Shown: positions 9,194 through 18,450 of the stretch, piece by piece
Position numbering within the stretch: position 1 is the first letter of the stretch
How the letters are laid out: each line of letters opens with the position of its first letter
Assembly (NCBI RefSeq): GCF_014649535.1
Contig: NZ_BMTF01000008.1
Location: forward strand, 62,001 to 126,000
Length of the DNA stretch: 64,000 nt
Direction of reading: 5' to 3'
Source: Streptomyces gelaticus
GTDB taxonomy: Bacteria; Actinomycetota; Actinomycetes; Streptomycetales; Streptomycetaceae
Translations under genes and position numbers: made by a program
The notes under the pieces: model-generated
Databases searched by the model: none
The model's input: only the letters and a program-made list of their open reading frames with translations
What the model was told of the DNA's origin: nothing

Positions 9194-9562
9194 GTGATCC
9201 AGCAGGAGTCGCGACTTCGCGTCGCCGACAACACGGGTGCGAAGGAAATCCTCACCATCCGTGTTCTCGGTGGTTCGGGTCGCCGCTACGCGGGCATCGG
9301 TGACGTCATCGTCGCCACCGTCAAGGACGCGATCCCCGGTGGCAACGTGAAGAAGGGTGACGTCGTCAAGGCCGTCATCGTTCGCACCGTCAAGGAGCGT
9401 CGCCGTCAGGATGGCTCGTACATCCGCTTCGACGAGAACGCCGCCGTCATTCTGAAGAACGACGGTGACCCCCGCGGCACCCGCATCTTCGGCCCGGTGG
9501 GCCGGGAACTGCGCGAGAAGAAGTTCATGAAGATCATCTCGCTCGCGCCGGAGGTGCTGTAA
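9194..9562 (+). CDS. rplN: 50S ribosomal protein L14
   Basis: L14 of 122 residues, at the subunit interface and a docking site for the RsfS silencing factor. GTG start with AGGAGA 6-11 nt upstream. Sequence typical: [19 protein letters not shown], then [20 protein letters not shown]. It is the first gene of the spc operon. Confidence 0.98.
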   Translation: MIQQESRLRVADNTGAKEILTIRVLGGSGRRYAGIGDVIVATVKDAIPGGNVKKGDVVKAVIVRTVKERRRQDGSYIRFDENAAVILKNDGDPRGTRIFGPVGRELREKKFMKIISLAPEVL

Positions 9563-9564
9563 GC

Positions 9565-9888
9565 ATGAAGATCAAGAAGGGCGACCTGGTTCAGGTCATC
9601 ACCGGTAAGGACAAGGGCAAGCAGGGCAAGGTCATCGTGGCCTACCCCGCTCAGGACCGCGTCCTCGTCGAGGGTGTCAACCGGGTCAAGAAGCACACCA
9701 AGGCCGGTCAGACCGCTCGCGGTTCGCAGACCGGTGGCATCGTCACGACCGAGGCCCCCATCCACGTGAGCAACGTTCAGCTCGTTGTGGAGAAGGACGG
9801 CAAGAAGGTCGTCACGCGCGTCGGTTACCGCTTCGACGACGAAGGCAACAAGATCCGCGTTGCCAAGCGGACGGGTGAGGACATCTGA
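9565..9888 (+). CDS. rplX: 50S ribosomal protein L24
   Basis: L24 of 107 residues, an assembly initiator of the 50S subunit. The N-terminal KOW motif is visible ([20 protein letters not shown]). It starts 2 bp after rplN and its stop overlaps rplE by one base (TGATG). Confidence 0.98.
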   Translation: MKIKKGDLVQVITGKDKGKQGKVIVAYPAQDRVLVEGVNRVKKHTKAGQTARGSQTGGIVTTEAPIHVSNVQLVVEKDGKKVVTRVGYRFDDEGNKIRVAKRTGEDI

Positions 9889-10445
9889 TGGCTACCACCA
9901 CCACTCCGCGTCTGAAGACGAAGTACCGCGAGGAAATCGCCGGCAAGCTGCGTGAGGAGTTCTCGTACGAGAACGTCATGCAGATCCCCGGTCTGGTCAA
10001 GATCGTGGTCAACATGGGTGTGGGCGACGCCGCCCGCGACTCCAAGCTGATCGACGGCGCCGTGCGCGACCTCACCACGATCACCGGTCAGAAGCCGGCC
10101 GTGACCAAGGCCCGCAAGTCCATCGCGCAGTTCAAGCTGCGCGAGGGTCAGCCGATCGGCTGCCACGTCACCCTCCGCGGTGACCGCATGTGGGAGTTCC
10201 TGGACCGTACGCTGTCGCTCGCGCTGCCGCGTATCCGTGACTTCCGTGGTCTGTCGCCGAAGCAGTTCGACGGCCGTGGCAACTACACCTTCGGTCTCAC
10301 GGAGCAGGTCATGTTCCACGAGATCGACCAGGACAAGATCGACCGGGTCCGGGGCATGGACATCACCGTGGTCACCACGGCGACCAACGACGACGAGGGT
10401 CGTGCCCTCCTTCGTCACCTCGGCTTCCCGTTCAAGGAGAACTGA
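9888..10445 (+). CDS. rplE: 50S ribosomal protein L5
   Basis: L5 of 185 residues, which binds 5S rRNA and contacts the P-site tRNA. Typical core: [18 protein letters not shown], then [21 protein letters not shown] and [20 protein letters not shown]. Coupled to rplX by overlap; rpsN follows after 2 bp. Confidence 0.98.
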   Translation: MATTTTPRLKTKYREEIAGKLREEFSYENVMQIPGLVKIVVNMGVGDAARDSKLIDGAVRDLTTITGQKPAVTKARKSIAQFKLREGQPIGCHVTLRGDRMWEFLDRTLSLALPRIRDFRGLSPKQFDGRGNYTFGLTEQVMFHEIDQDKIDRVRGMDITVVTTATNDDEGRALLRHLGFPFKEN

Positions 10446-10447
10446 CC

Positions 10448-10633
10448 GTGGCGAAGAAGGCTCTGATCGCTAAGGCCGCCCGTAAGCCGAAGTTCGGCGT
10501 TCGCGCGTACACCCGCTGCCAGCGCTGCGGCCGGCCCCACTCCGTCTACCGCAAGTTCGGCCTGTGCCGCGTGTGCCTTCGTGAGATGGCTCACCGCGGC
10601 GAGCTGCCGGGCGTGACCAAGAGCTCCTGGTAA
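10448..10633 (+). CDS. rpsN: 30S ribosomal protein S14, zinc-binding (type Z)
   Basis: A short 61-residue S14 with four zinc-ligand cysteines (C24, C27, C40, C43 in CQRC and CRVC), the zinc-containing C+ form, sometimes called rpsZ. Many streptomycetes also carry a cysteine-free paralogue elsewhere, expressed under zinc limitation; none is in this window. GTG start. A 224-bp gap separates it from rpsH. Confidence 0.97.
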   Translation: MAKKALIAKAARKPKFGVRAYTRCQRCGRPHSVYRKFGLCRVCLREMAHRGELPGVTKSSW

Positions 10634-10716
10634 TTCTCCTTCGCCCTCCGGGCGTTGGGAATTGACGGAAGCTCTCGGTAAGCATCTGGTCGGCAGGAGC
10701 CCGCCCTCACATGCCG

Positions 10717-10722
10717 TAGGCT
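10717..10722 (+). promoter_or_regulatory. Possible internal promoter -10 upstream of rpsH
   Basis: TAGGCT at 10717-10722 fits the streptomycete -10 consensus, though no good -35 lies 17 bp upstream. A second possibility is TTGACG at 10662-10667 with a poor -10. The 224-bp gap (10634-10857) also holds a 7-bp hairpin TTGGGCG/CGCCCAA (10730-10748) and two copies of GCCGTAGG (10713-10720 and 10763-10770). It is too large for a simple intra-operon spacer, so a promoter or regulatory leader for rpsH is likely. Confidence 0.35.
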
Positions 10723-10857
10723 TGTGGGGTTGGGCGCCTGCCGCCCAAGACCGACTTACTACGCCGTAGGTCCCCGCACCGCACCCGTCCTGCCTCTGAG
10801 TGGGGAGAGGGATGGCGCATACAGGAAACCCCGGCGAGAGAGGCCGAAGGCCAATTC

Positions 10858-11256
10858 ATGACCATGACTGATCCCATCGCAGACATGCTCACGCGTCTGC
10901 GCAACGCGAACTCGGCGTACCACGACTCCGTCGTGATGCCGCACAGCAAGATCAAGTCGCACATCGCGGAGATCCTCCAGCAGGAGGGCTTCATCACCGG
11001 CTGGAAGGTCGAGGACGCCGAGGTCGGCAAGAACCTCGTCCTCGAGCTGAAGTTCGGCCCGAACCGCGAGCGCTCGATCGCCGGCATCAAGCGCATCTCG
11101 AAGCCGGGTCTGCGTGTATACGCAAAGTCCACCAACCTGCCGAAGGTCCTCGGCGGCCTGGGCGTGGCGATCATCTCCACGTCCCACGGTCTCCTGACCG
11201 GCCAGCAGGCCAGCAAGAAGGGCGTAGGTGGGGAAGTCCTCGCCTACGTCTGGTAG
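10858..11256 (+). CDS. rpsH: 30S ribosomal protein S8
   Basis: S8 of 132 residues, a primary 16S rRNA binder in the platform and, in Escherichia coli, the spc operon repressor. It starts [22 protein letters not shown] and ends with the typical [20 protein letters not shown]...GGEVLAYVW. It lies behind an unusually long 224-bp gap within the spc cluster. Confidence 0.98.
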   Translation: MTMTDPIADMLTRLRNANSAYHDSVVMPHSKIKSHIAEILQQEGFITGWKVEDAEVGKNLVLELKFGPNRERSIAGIKRISKPGLRVYAKSTNLPKVLGGLGVAIISTSHGLLTGQQASKKGVGGEVLAYVW

Positions 11257-11277
11257 TCGGGAACGGAGGAATAGCTC

Positions 11278-11817
11278 ATGTCGCGAATCGGCAAGCTCCC
11301 CATCCAGGTTCCCGCCGGTGTGGACGTCACCATCGATGGCCGCACGGTCGCGGTGAAGGGGCCGAAGGGCACCCTCACGCACACCGTCGCGTCGCCGATC
11401 GAGGTCACCAAGGGTGAGGACGGCTTCCTCAGCGTCACCCGCCCGAACGACGAGCGTCAGAACAAGGCCCTCCACGGCCTGTCCCGCACGCTGGTGGCGA
11501 ACATGATCACCGGTGTGACCCAGGGTTACAGCAAGGCGCTCGAGATCAGCGGTGTCGGTTACCGCGTCCAGGCGAAGGGCTCCAACCTGGAGTTCGCCCT
11601 GGGCTACAGCCACCCGATCGTCGTCGAGGCGCCGGAAGGCATCACCTTCAAGGTCGAGTCCCCGACCAAGCTGTCGGTCGAGGGAATCGACAAGCAGAAG
11701 GTCGGCGAAGTGGCGGCCAACATCCGCAAGCTGCGGAAGCCCGACCCGTACAAGGCGAAGGGCGTCAAGTACGCCGGCGAGGTCATCCGCCGCAAGGTCG
11801 GAAAGGCTGGTAAGTAG
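11278..11817 (+). CDS. rplF: 50S ribosomal protein L6
   Basis: L6 of 179 residues, near the sarcin-ricin loop and factor-binding site. Typical [17 protein letters not shown] start, LGYSHPI motif and C-terminal [31 protein letters not shown]. The Shine-Dalgarno is CGGAGGA about 9 nt upstream. rplR follows after 2 bp. Confidence 0.98.
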   Translation: MSRIGKLPIQVPAGVDVTIDGRTVAVKGPKGTLTHTVASPIEVTKGEDGFLSVTRPNDERQNKALHGLSRTLVANMITGVTQGYSKALEISGVGYRVQAKGSNLEFALGYSHPIVVEAPEGITFKVESPTKLSVEGIDKQKVGEVAANIRKLRKPDPYKAKGVKYAGEVIRRKVGKAGK

Positions 11818-11819
11818 CC

Positions 11820-12203
11820 ATGGCATACGGCGTGAAGATCGCCAAGGGCGACGCCTACAAGCGTGCCGCCCTCAAGCGTCGCCACATCCGCGTCCGCAAG
11901 CACATCTCCGGTTCGCCGGAGCGTCCGCGCTTGGTCGTGACGCGGTCCAACCGCCACATGGTGGCCCAGGTCATCGACGACATCGCGGGTCACACGCTCG
12001 CGTCGGCGTCGACCCTGGACGCCTCCATCCGTGGTGGCGAGGGCGACAAGAGCACCCAGGCCAAGCAGGTCGGCGCCCTGGTCGCTGAGCGCGCCAAGGC
12101 CGCAGGCGTCGAGGCCGTCGTGTTTGACCGCGGTGGTAACCAGTACGCCGGGCGGATTGCCGCTCTGGCTGACGCCGCCCGTGAAGCCGGTCTGAAGTTC
12201 TGA
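11820..12203 (+). CDS. rplR: 50S ribosomal protein L18
   Basis: L18 of 127 residues, binding 5S rRNA together with L5. Typical [25 protein letters not shown] and [26 protein letters not shown] ending. It sits between rplF and rpsE with short spacing. Confidence 0.98.
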   Translation: MAYGVKIAKGDAYKRAALKRRHIRVRKHISGSPERPRLVVTRSNRHMVAQVIDDIAGHTLASASTLDASIRGGEGDKSTQAKQVGALVAERAKAAGVEAVVFDRGGNQYAGRIAALADAAREAGLKF

Positions 12204-12249
12204 GCCCGGTTCCTACGCACAGCGGACGTAACAGAGAGAGGTAATTCCA

Positions 12250-12855
12250 ATGGCTGGACCCCAGCGCCGCGGAAGCGGTGCCGGTGGCGGCGAGCGGCGG
12301 GACCGGAAGGGCCGTGACGGCGGCGCAGCTGCCGCCGAGAAGACCGCGTACGTTGAGCGCGTTGTCGCGATCAACCGCGTCGCCAAGGTTGTGAAGGGTG
12401 GTCGTCGCTTCAGCTTCACCGCGCTGGTCGTGGTGGGCGATGGTGACGGCACCGTCGGTGTCGGCTACGGCAAGGCCAAGGAAGTTCCCGCGGCCATCGC
12501 CAAGGGCGTGGAAGAGGCCAAGAAGAACTTCTTCAAGGTCCCGCGCATCCAGGGCACCATTCCTCACCCGATCCAGGGCGAGAAGGCTGCGGGCGTCGTC
12601 CTGCTGAAGCCTGCTTCCCCCGGTACCGGTGTTATCGCCGGTGGCCCGGTGCGCGCCGTTCTGGAGTGCGCCGGCGTTCACGACATCCTGTCGAAGTCGC
12701 TCGGCTCCGACAACGCGATCAACATCGTGCACGCGACCGTGGAGGCCCTCAAGGGCCTGCAGCGTCCCGAGGAGATCGCGGCCCGCCGCGGTCTGCCGCT
12801 CGAGGACGTCGCCCCCGCGGCCCTGCTTCGTGCGCGTGCGGGAGCGGGTGCGTAA
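12250..12855 (+). CDS. rpsE: 30S ribosomal protein S5
   Basis: S5 of 201 residues, shaping the decoding region and mRNA entry. The core ([30 protein letters not shown], then [11 protein letters not shown]) is typical, preceded by about 35 Gly/Arg-rich residues ([22 protein letters not shown]), the usual actinobacterial extension. Its TAA overlaps rpmD by one base. Confidence 0.98.
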   Translation: MAGPQRRGSGAGGGERRDRKGRDGGAAAAEKTAYVERVVAINRVAKVVKGGRRFSFTALVVVGDGDGTVGVGYGKAKEVPAAIAKGVEEAKKNFFKVPRIQGTIPHPIQGEKAAGVVLLKPASPGTGVIAGGPVRAVLECAGVHDILSKSLGSDNAINIVHATVEALKGLQRPEEIAARRGLPLEDVAPAALLRARAGAGA

Positions 12856-13037
12856 TGGCTCGCCTCAAGATCACGCAGACGAAGTCGTACATCGGCAGCA
12901 AGCAGAACCACCGCGACACCCTTCGTTCGCTCGGGCTCAAGCGCCTGAACGACGTGGTTGTCAAGGAGGACCGTCCCGAGTTCCGCGGCATGGCTCACAC
13001 CGTCCGCCACCTCGTGACGGTTGAGGAGGTCGACTGA
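12855..13037 (+). CDS. rpmD: 50S ribosomal protein L30
   Basis: L30 of 60 residues: [36 protein letters not shown]... It is non-essential in several bacteria and absent from some lineages. The ATG overlaps the rpsE stop by one base (TAATG); longer in-frame extensions upstream lie inside rpsE and are not conserved. Confidence 0.97.
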   Translation: MARLKITQTKSYIGSKQNHRDTLRSLGLKRLNDVVVKEDRPEFRGMAHTVRHLVTVEEVD

Positions 13038-13038
13038 C

Positions 13039-13494
13039 ATGGCGGAGAACAAGCCGCTGAAGGCCCATGACCTCCGGCCCGCCCCGGGCGCCAAGACCGC
13101 CAAGACCCGTGTGGGTCGTGGTGAGGCGTCCAAGGGTAAGACCGCCGGTCGTGGCACCAAGGGCACCAAGGCCCGCTACCAGGTTCCGGAGCGCTTCGAG
13201 GGTGGGCAGATGCCCCTCCACATGCGTCTCCCGAAGCTCAAGGGCTTCAAGAACCCGTTCCGCACCGAGTACCAGGTCGTGAACCTGGACAAGCTCGCGA
13301 CGCTCTACCCCGAGGGTGGAGAGGTCACCGTGGCCGACCTGGTCGCCAAGGGTGCGGTGCGCAACAACCACCTCGTCAAGGTCCTCGGACAGGGCGAGAT
13401 CTCCGTGGCGCTGCAGGTTTCGGTTGACGCCGTCTCCGGCTCCGCCAAGGAGAAGATTGCCGCCGCCGGCGGCACCGTCACCGAGCTCGTCTGA
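13039..13494 (+). CDS. rplO: 50S ribosomal protein L15
   Basis: L15 of 151 residues, a late-assembly 50S protein. It begins [28 protein letters not shown] and has the Gly/Arg-rich N-terminal extension typical of the family. The ATG at 13039 has GGAGG (13024-13030 region) upstream. It is the last ribosomal gene of the spc operon; a strong hairpin follows. Confidence 0.98.
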   Translation: MAENKPLKAHDLRPAPGAKTAKTRVGRGEASKGKTAGRGTKGTKARYQVPERFEGGQMPLHMRLPKLKGFKNPFRTEYQVVNLDKLATLYPEGGEVTVADLVAKGAVRNNHLVKVLGQGEISVALQVSVDAVSGSAKEKIAAAGGTVTELV

Positions 13495-13516
13495 GACAAC
13501 TCGATGGCTTGAACAT

Positions 13517-13556
13517 CCGACCGGGGATGCCTCTCATATGGGGCATCCCCGGTCGG
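13517..13556 (+). terminator. Strong hairpin between rplO and secY
   Basis: A perfect 15-bp inverted repeat (left arm 13517-13531, right arm 13542-13556) with a 10-nt loop, 22 bp after rplO. There is no T-run, as is common for streptomycete terminators. It probably ends the spc ribosomal transcript or protects its 3' end, separating it from secY. A second, smaller GC-rich hairpin (CGGGC/GCCCG with flanking CCC/GGG) lies near 13614-13633 in the secY leader. Confidence 0.7.
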
Positions 13557-13709
13557 TCGTTCCTAGGGAGGCATGGTCGCCGGTAAGGTGGCGTGCGTTG
13601 TTGTGTGGTAACCCCTCGGGCAGCCGCCCGGGGACTTTTGACTGTTACGTATCCGTCGATCCTCAAGACCGTCACCTCTACGCTCTGCGCGGGGGTCGCA
13701 GGAGGCACC

Positions 13710-15029
13710 GTGCTCACCGCGTTCGCCCGGGCGTTCAAGACGCCCGACCTGCGCAAGAAGCTGCTCTTCACGCTCGGCATCATCGTGATCTACCGGCTCG
13801 GGGCCCACGTCCCGGTACCGGGAGTGAGCTACGAGAACGTCCAGATGTGTGTTGATCAGGCCAGTAAGGGCAACAACAGCCTCTTCGGCCTGGTGAACAT
13901 GTTCAGCGGTGGTGCACTGCTGCAGATCACGATCTTCGCGCTCGGCATCATGCCGTACATCACGGCCAGCATCATTCTCCAGCTGCTGACCGTGGTCATT
14001 CCCCGACTCGAGGCGCTCAAGAAGGAGGGGCAGTCCGGCCAGGCGAAGATCACGCAGTACACGCGTTATCTGACCGTCGCCCTCGCCATCCTCCAGGGCA
14101 CCGGCCTGGTGGCCACCGCCACCAGCGGCGCGCTCTTCAGCGGCTGCCCGGTCGCCGACCAGATCGTGCCGAACCAGTCGATCTTCACGACCATCGTGAT
14201 GGTCATCACGATGACCGCGGGCACCGCGGCCGTCATGTGGCTCGGTGAGCTCATCACCGACCGCGGCATCGGCAACGGCATGTCGATCCTGATGTTCATC
14301 TCGATCGCCGCCAGCTTCCCCGGCGCCCTGTGGGCCATCAAGACCAGCGGCAAGCTGGCCGACGGCTGGATCGAGTTCGGCACCGTCATCCTGATCGGCT
14401 TCGTGATGGTGGGCCTCGTCGTCTTCGTCGAGCAGGCCCAGCGCCGTATCCCGGTGCAGTACGCGAAGCGCATGATCGGCCGCAGGTCGTACGGCGGTAC
14501 GTCGACGTACATCCCGCTGAAGGTCAACCAGGCGGGTGTGATTCCCGTCATCTTCGCTTCTTCGCTGCTCTACATCCCCGCCCTGATCGTCCAGTTCTCC
14601 AACTCCACTGCGGGCTGGGCGACATGGATCAAGGACAACTTCGTCAAGGGCGACCACCCGTACTACATCACGGCGTACTTCCTGTTGATCGTCTTCTTCG
14701 CCTTCTTCTATGTGGCGATTTCGTTCAACCCCGAGGAAGTCGCCGACAACATGAAGAAGTATGGTGGCTTCATCCCGGGTATCCGGGCTGGTCGACCTAC
14801 TGCCGAGTACCTGAGCTACGTGCTCAACAGGATCACTTGGCCGGGATCGCTGTACCTGGGTCTGATCGCTCTTGTGCCGACGATGGCGTTGGCAGGCTTC
14901 GGTGGCGCCAACCAGAACTTCCCGTTCGGCGGGACGAGCATCCTCATCATCGTGGGTGTGGGTCTGGAGACCGTGAAGCAGATCGAGAGTCAGCTCCAGC
15001 AGCGCAATTACGAAGGGTTCCTCCGCTGA
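13710..15029 (+). CDS. secY: Protein translocase subunit SecY
   Basis: SecY of 439 residues, the channel-forming membrane subunit of the Sec translocon with SecE and SecG. About ten hydrophobic segments are visible, and the first conserved block is [28 protein letters not shown] chose the GTG at 13710 ([12 protein letters not shown]) because AGGAGG sits 4-5 nt upstream and the family begins here; an in-frame extension to 13593 is not conserved. Its stop overlaps the adk start (TGATG), so the two are coupled, as in many bacteria. Confidence 0.97.
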   Translation: MLTAFARAFKTPDLRKKLLFTLGIIVIYRLGAHVPVPGVSYENVQMCVDQASKGNNSLFGLVNMFSGGALLQITIFALGIMPYITASIILQLLTVVIPRLEALKKEGQSGQAKITQYTRYLTVALAILQGTGLVATATSGALFSGCPVADQIVPNQSIFTTIVMVITMTAGTAAVMWLGELITDRGIGNGMSILMFISIAASFPGALWAIKTSGKLADGWIEFGTVILIGFVMVGLVVFVEQAQRRIPVQYAKRMIGRRSYGGTSTYIPLKVNQAGVIPVIFASSLLYIPALIVQFSNSTAGWATWIKDNFVKGDHPYYITAYFLLIVFFAFFYVAISFNPEEVADNMKKYGGFIPGIRAGRPTAEYLSYVLNRITWPGSLYLGLIALVPTMALAGFGGANQNFPFGGTSILIIVGVGLETVKQIESQLQQRNYEGFLR

Positions 15030-15685
15030 TGCGAATCGTCCTCGTCGGGCCGCCCGGTGCCGGCAAGGGAACGCAGGCTGCGTACCTTGCCAAGAACCTG
15101 TCGATTCCGCAGATCTCCACGGGCGATCTCTTCCGCGCCAACATCAGCCAGGGCACCGACCTTGGCAAGCAGGCCCGCGCCTTCATGGACGCCGGCCGGT
15201 TGGTGCCGGACGAGGTCACCATCGGGATGGCCAAGGACCGCATGTCTCAGCCGGACGCCGAGAACGGCTTCCTGCTGGACGGCTTCCCGCGCAACGTGGG
15301 TCAGGCCGAGGCTCTTGACGCCATGCTCAAGGACGAGGGCACCAAGCTCGACGCGGTCCTGGACCTCGAAGTCCCCGAGGACGAGGTGGTCAAGCGCATC
15401 GCCGGCCGCCGCATCTGCCGGAACGAGGGCTCGCACGTCTTCCACGTGACGTACAACCCGCCGAAGGCCGAGGGTGTCTGCGACATCTGCGGCGGCGAGC
15501 TGTACCAGCGCGACGACGACACCGAGGACACGGTCCGCACCCGGCTGGAGGTCTACCACTCGCAGACCGAGCCGATCATCGACTACTACCGGGCCCAGAA
15601 CCTGGTGGTCACCATCTCCGCGCTCGGCAAGGTCAATGATGTGACCGAGCGGGCGATGGAAGCTCTCAAGTCCGACCAGGGCTGA
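15029..15685 (+). CDS. adk: Adenylate kinase
   Basis: Adenylate kinase of 218 residues, catalysing ATP + AMP = 2 ADP in the cytosol. P-loop GPPGAGKGT at 7-15, LLDGFPRN at 82-89 and a long-form lid at about 125-165. In the lid the usual four zinc cysteines are reduced to three: C130, C151 and C154. The fourth position is E133 (ICRNEG), with H136 and H139 nearby. The stop is followed by a long palindrome. Confidence 0.97.
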   Translation: MRIVLVGPPGAGKGTQAAYLAKNLSIPQISTGDLFRANISQGTDLGKQARAFMDAGRLVPDEVTIGMAKDRMSQPDAENGFLLDGFPRNVGQAEALDAMLKDEGTKLDAVLDLEVPEDEVVKRIAGRRICRNEGSHVFHVTYNPPKAEGVCDICGGELYQRDDDTEDTVRTRLEVYHSQTEPIIDYYRAQNLVVTISALGKVNDVTERAMEALKSDQG

Positions 15686-15708
15686 GCGAAACACCCGCAG
15701 TACCAGTG

Positions 15709-15746
15709 CAGTCGGCCGCGGCGTCCATGGACGCCGCGGCCGACTG
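15709..15746 (+). terminator. Perfect 38-nt palindrome between adk and map
   Basis: The sequence from 15709 to 15746 equals its own reverse complement, giving a stem of up to 17 bp around a CATG centre, followed by TTTG. It lies 24 bp after the adk stop and should terminate the secY-adk transcript in either direction. Confidence 0.75.
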
Positions 15747-15749
15747 TTT

Positions 15750-15777
15750 GCGCCGTATCGTTGTGTGAGTACGGCGC
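15750..15777 (+). promoter_or_regulatory. Inverted repeat upstream of map
   Basis: GCGCCGTA (15750-15757) and TACGGCGC (15770-15777) form a perfect 8-bp inverted repeat with 12 nt between. It lies 46 bp upstream of the map start, where a promoter or leader would be. It could be an operator or a leader hairpin; nothing else in the sequence decides. Confidence 0.35.
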
Positions 15778-15822
15778 AGCCATCACCGTTCGACGCAGTC
15801 CGATGCAGAGAGGCGCCACGCA

Positions 15823-16659
15823 ATGGTGCAGATCAAGACCCCCGAGCAGATCGCGAAGATGCGTGAGGCGGGGCTGGTGGTCGCTGCCATTCACGCGGCC
15901 ACCCGCGAGGCGGCGGTGCCCGGCGCCACCACGCTCGACCTGGACCAGGTCGCCCGCAAGGTGATCGCCGATCACGGTGCGAAGTCGAACTTCCTCGGGT
16001 ACGGCGGTTTCCCCGCGACCATCTGCACCTCGGTCAACGAGGTCGTCGTCCACGGCATCCCGGACGACAAGACCGTCCTCAAGGACGGCGACATCATCTC
16101 CATCGACGCCGGCGCGATCGTCGACGGCTGGCACGGCGACGCCGCCTACACGGCCTTCGTGGGCACCGGTCACGCTCCGGAGCTGGTCGAGCTCTCGCGG
16201 GTGACCGAGGAGTCCATGTGGGCCGGTATCGCCGCGATGAAGGTGAACAACCGCCTGGTCGACATCTCGAAGGCGATCGAGTCCTACATCCGCCGCCAGC
16301 CCCGCCCCGCCACCGGTAAGTACGGCATCATCGAGGACTACGGCGGCCACGGCATCGGCACCGAGATGCACATGGACCCGCACCTGCTGAACTACGTCGC
16401 CCGCAAGCGCGGCAAGGGCATCAAGCTCGTTCCCGGCGTCTGCCTGGCCATCGAGCCGATGGTGTCGCTCGGTACGGCGCGGACCGAGGTGCTCCAGGAC
16501 GACTGGACCGTCATCACGACCGACGGCACCTGGTCCTCCCACTGGGAGCACTCGATCGCCCTCACCGAGCAGGGCCCCCTGGTCCTGACCGCCCCCGACT
16601 GCGGCAGGGCGAAGCTCGCGCAGTACGGGATCGAGGCGGCGCCCGACCCGCTGGGATGA
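15823..16659 (+). CDS. map: Type I methionine aminopeptidase
   Basis: MetAP of 278 residues, removing N-terminal methionine from new proteins. The five metal ligands are in place: D95 (ISIDAGA), D106 (WHGDAAY), H176 (GGHGIGTEMH), E211 (LAIEPM) and E242 (WEHS); H78 is the conserved catalytic histidine. Soluble, without the N-terminal zinc-finger extension found in some actinobacterial MetAPs. It is separated from adk by a palindromic terminator, so it is probably transcribed on its own. Confidence 0.97.
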   Translation: MVQIKTPEQIAKMREAGLVVAAIHAATREAAVPGATTLDLDQVARKVIADHGAKSNFLGYGGFPATICTSVNEVVVHGIPDDKTVLKDGDIISIDAGAIVDGWHGDAAYTAFVGTGHAPELVELSRVTEESMWAGIAAMKVNNRLVDISKAIESYIRRQPRPATGKYGIIEDYGGHGIGTEMHMDPHLLNYVARKRGKGIKLVPGVCLAIEPMVSLGTARTEVLQDDWTVITTDGTWSSHWEHSIALTEQGPLVLTAPDCGRAKLAQYGIEAAPDPLG

Positions 16660-16726
16660 CGAGAGTCGGGGATTTGACCTGCTTGTGGAGGTCTAAGGAT
16701 CTCCTCGGCTGGGCAAACTTGACGGA

Positions 16727-16756
16727 TTCGTCTTTTGAGGTCCGCTGACGTAGACT
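16727..16756 (+). promoter_or_regulatory. Possible promoter of infA
   Basis: TAGACT at 16751-16756 is a good -10 hexamer; the best-spaced -35 is only TTCGTC (16727-16732, 18 bp). A consensus TTGACG at 16719-16724 is too far away (26 bp). The predicted leader is about 75 nt. The prediction rests mostly on the -10. Confidence 0.35.
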
Positions 16757-16836
16757 GACTCGTCGGCTGTCGTGCATCAGTGTGTCCACATACTGTGCCG
16801 AGAGTCGATCAAGGTAGCCGATTCGAAAGGCGAAGC

Positions 16837-17058
16837 GTGGCCAAGAAGCAAGGTGCCATCGAAATTGAGGGCACCGTGATCGAGTCCCTCCCGAACGCCA
16901 TGTTCAAGGTGGAGCTCCAGAACGGTCACAAGGTCCTCGCGCACATCAGCGGCAAGATGCGGATGCACTACATCCGAATCCTTCCGGATGACCGGGTTGT
17001 CGTGGAGCTCTCCCCGTACGACCTGACGCGTGGCCGGATCGTCTACCGCTACAAGTAG
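16837..17058 (+). CDS. infA: Translation initiation factor IF-1
   Basis: IF-1 of 73 residues, a single OB/S1 fold that binds the 30S A site during initiation. The sequence [20 protein letters not shown]...[22 protein letters not shown] is typical. I chose the GTG at 16837, which has AAAGG about 8 nt upstream; an ATG-like extension from 16780 is not conserved. It heads the infA-rpmJ-rpsM-rpsK group. Confidence 0.97.
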   Translation: MAKKQGAIEIEGTVIESLPNAMFKVELQNGHKVLAHISGKMRMHYIRILPDDRVVVELSPYDLTRGRIVYRYK

Positions 17059-17118
17059 ATCTTGCCTCCACCCCGCTTCCGCGCGGTGACGGCACTGACC
17101 CGGAGAACCTGACATCCC

Positions 17119-17232
17119 ATGAAGGTCAAGCCGAGCGTCAAGAAGATCTGCGACAAGTGCAAGGTGATCCGCCGTCACGGTCGGGTCATGGTCATCTGCG
17201 ACAACCTGCGCCACAAGCAGCGCCAGGGCTGA
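17119..17232 (+). CDS. rpmJ: 50S ribosomal protein L36, zinc-binding form
   Basis: A 37-residue L36: [20 protein letters not shown]... ending RHKQRQG. Zinc ligands C11, C14, C27 and H32 are all present, so this is the C+ form. It lies 60 bp after infA, with CCCGGAGAA upstream as Shine-Dalgarno. Like the S14 of this window it depends on zinc; zinc-free paralogues, if present, lie elsewhere. Confidence 0.95.
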   Translation: MKVKPSVKKICDKCKVIRRHGRVMVICDNLRHKQRQG

Positions 17233-17425
17233 CGCACGACCCCCTGCATCTCGCAGCACTTCGCGCGACGCACGTAATACGTACATACGCAGAGTCCGTC
17301 CAAGCTTCGGCTGACGACACCTCCGGTGGGGGCCGGGGACCCGGGCGTACCACCTCTCCTCGCGAGGGGTCGGCGATCGGGAGCGGCACTGCGGAAGACC
17401 CCCGAATGAACACTGGAGCCATTGA
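17233..17425 (+). promoter_or_regulatory. Spacer between rpmJ and rpsM
   Basis: 193 bp without a gene. It contains the 11-nt palindrome ACGTAATACGT (17272-17282), the most AT-rich stretch nearby, and a CCTCTC/AGGGG hairpin further on. A promoter here for rpsM-rpsK is possible, but no paired -35/-10 is convincing. Confidence 0.25.
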
Positions 17426-17806
17426 ATGGCACGCGTTTCAGGTGTTGACATCCCGCGCGAAAAGCGCGTGGAGGTTGCCCTCACCTACGTCTTCGGCATC
17501 GGGCGCACCCGGTCCAAGGAGATTCTCGCCACCACCGGCGTGAACCCCAACACCCGCGTTCGCGACCTGGCCGAAGAGGACCTGGTCAAGATCCGCGAGT
17601 ACGTGGACGCCAACCTCCGCACCGAGGGTGACCTCCGCCGCGAGATTCAGGCCGACATCCGCCGCAAGGTCGAGATCGGCTGCTACCAGGGTCTGCGTCA
17701 CCGCCGCGGCCTGCCGGTCCACGGCCAGCGCACCAGCACGAACGCTCGTACCCGCAAGGGCCCGCGTCGCGCGATCGCCGGCAAGAAGAAGCCGGGCAAG
17801 AAGTAG
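17426..17806 (+). CDS. rpsM: 30S ribosomal protein S13
   Basis: S13 of 126 residues, in the 30S head, contacting the 50S subunit and the P-site tRNA through its basic tail ([18 protein letters not shown]). Typical start [34 protein letters not shown] and [13 protein letters not shown] motif. It follows a 193-bp gap after rpmJ. Confidence 0.98.
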   Translation: MARVSGVDIPREKRVEVALTYVFGIGRTRSKEILATTGVNPNTRVRDLAEEDLVKIREYVDANLRTEGDLRREIQADIRRKVEIGCYQGLRHRRGLPVHGQRTSTNARTRKGPRRAIAGKKKPGKK

Positions 17807-17911
17807 TCCTCAGCGGACGCACTGCGGGCGTCCGGGCCACCGGTCATCCGCAGCAACCAGCGGTCTTCGCTGTAGGACCGATCACCTCCCCTCTCCATCT
17901 GGAGTCAAGAC

Positions 17912-18316
17912 ATGCCCCCCAAGGGTCGTCAGGGCGCAGCCAAGAAGGTGCGTCGCAAGGAAAAGAAGAACGTCGCTCACGGCCACGCGCACATCAAGAG
18001 CACGTTCAACAACACCATCGTCTCGATCACGGACCCCTCGGGCAACGTGATCTCCTGGGCCTCCGCCGGCCACGTCGGCTTCAAGGGCTCGCGCAAGTCC
18101 ACCCCCTTCGCCGCGCAGATGGCCGCCGAGTCGGCCGCCCGCCGCGCGCAGGAGCACGGCATGCGCAAGGTCGACGTCTTCGTCAAGGGTCCGGGCTCCG
18201 GCCGCGAGACCGCGATCCGTTCGCTCCAGGCCACCGGCCTGGAGGTCGGTTCGATCCAGGACGTCACCCCCACCCCGCACAACGGATGCCGCCCGCCCAA
18301 GCGTCGCCGCGTCTGA
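17912..18316 (+). CDS. rpsK: 30S ribosomal protein S11
   Basis: S11 of 134 residues, in the platform near the mRNA exit. Core [34 protein letters not shown] and C-terminal [18 protein letters not shown] are typical. In most bacteria rpsD follows; here the next gene is rpoA, behind a strong hairpin. Confidence 0.98.
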   Translation: MPPKGRQGAAKKVRRKEKKNVAHGHAHIKSTFNNTIVSITDPSGNVISWASAGHVGFKGSRKSTPFAAQMAAESAARRAQEHGMRKVDVFVKGPGSGRETAIRSLQATGLEVGSIQDVTPTPHNGCRPPKRRRV

Positions 18317-18350
18317 TTTCGTGCTCTGCTCCGAGCAGTAGCTCGTGAGC

Positions 18351-18395
18351 GGGTACGGGCGGTACGGCCCCTTCGGGGTCGTGCCGCCCGTACCC
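18351..18395 (+). terminator. Terminator-like hairpin between rpsK and rpoA
   Basis: A 21-bp stem (arms 18351-18371 and 18375-18395, two G-U wobbles) closed by a TTC loop in a C(TTCG)G context, followed by TTGTC. It suggests that rpoA is not simply a downstream gene of the rpsK transcript and has its own promoter in the 55 bp that remain. Confidence 0.7.
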
Positions 18396-18450
18396 TTGTC
18401 AGTACCTGGGGGCGTCAAATAGTGGGCGCCCACGACTGAAGGAACGCAAC

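Noticed and set aside
14330..15685. A plus-strand frame joining the end of secY (out of frame) to adk
   Set aside because: Only the adk part is real; the first half is the wrong frame of secY. No fusion protein.
16719..16756. TTGACG/TAGACT as a consensus promoter for infA
   Set aside because: The two boxes are 26 bp apart, too far for one promoter; only the -10 is kept as a weak candidate.
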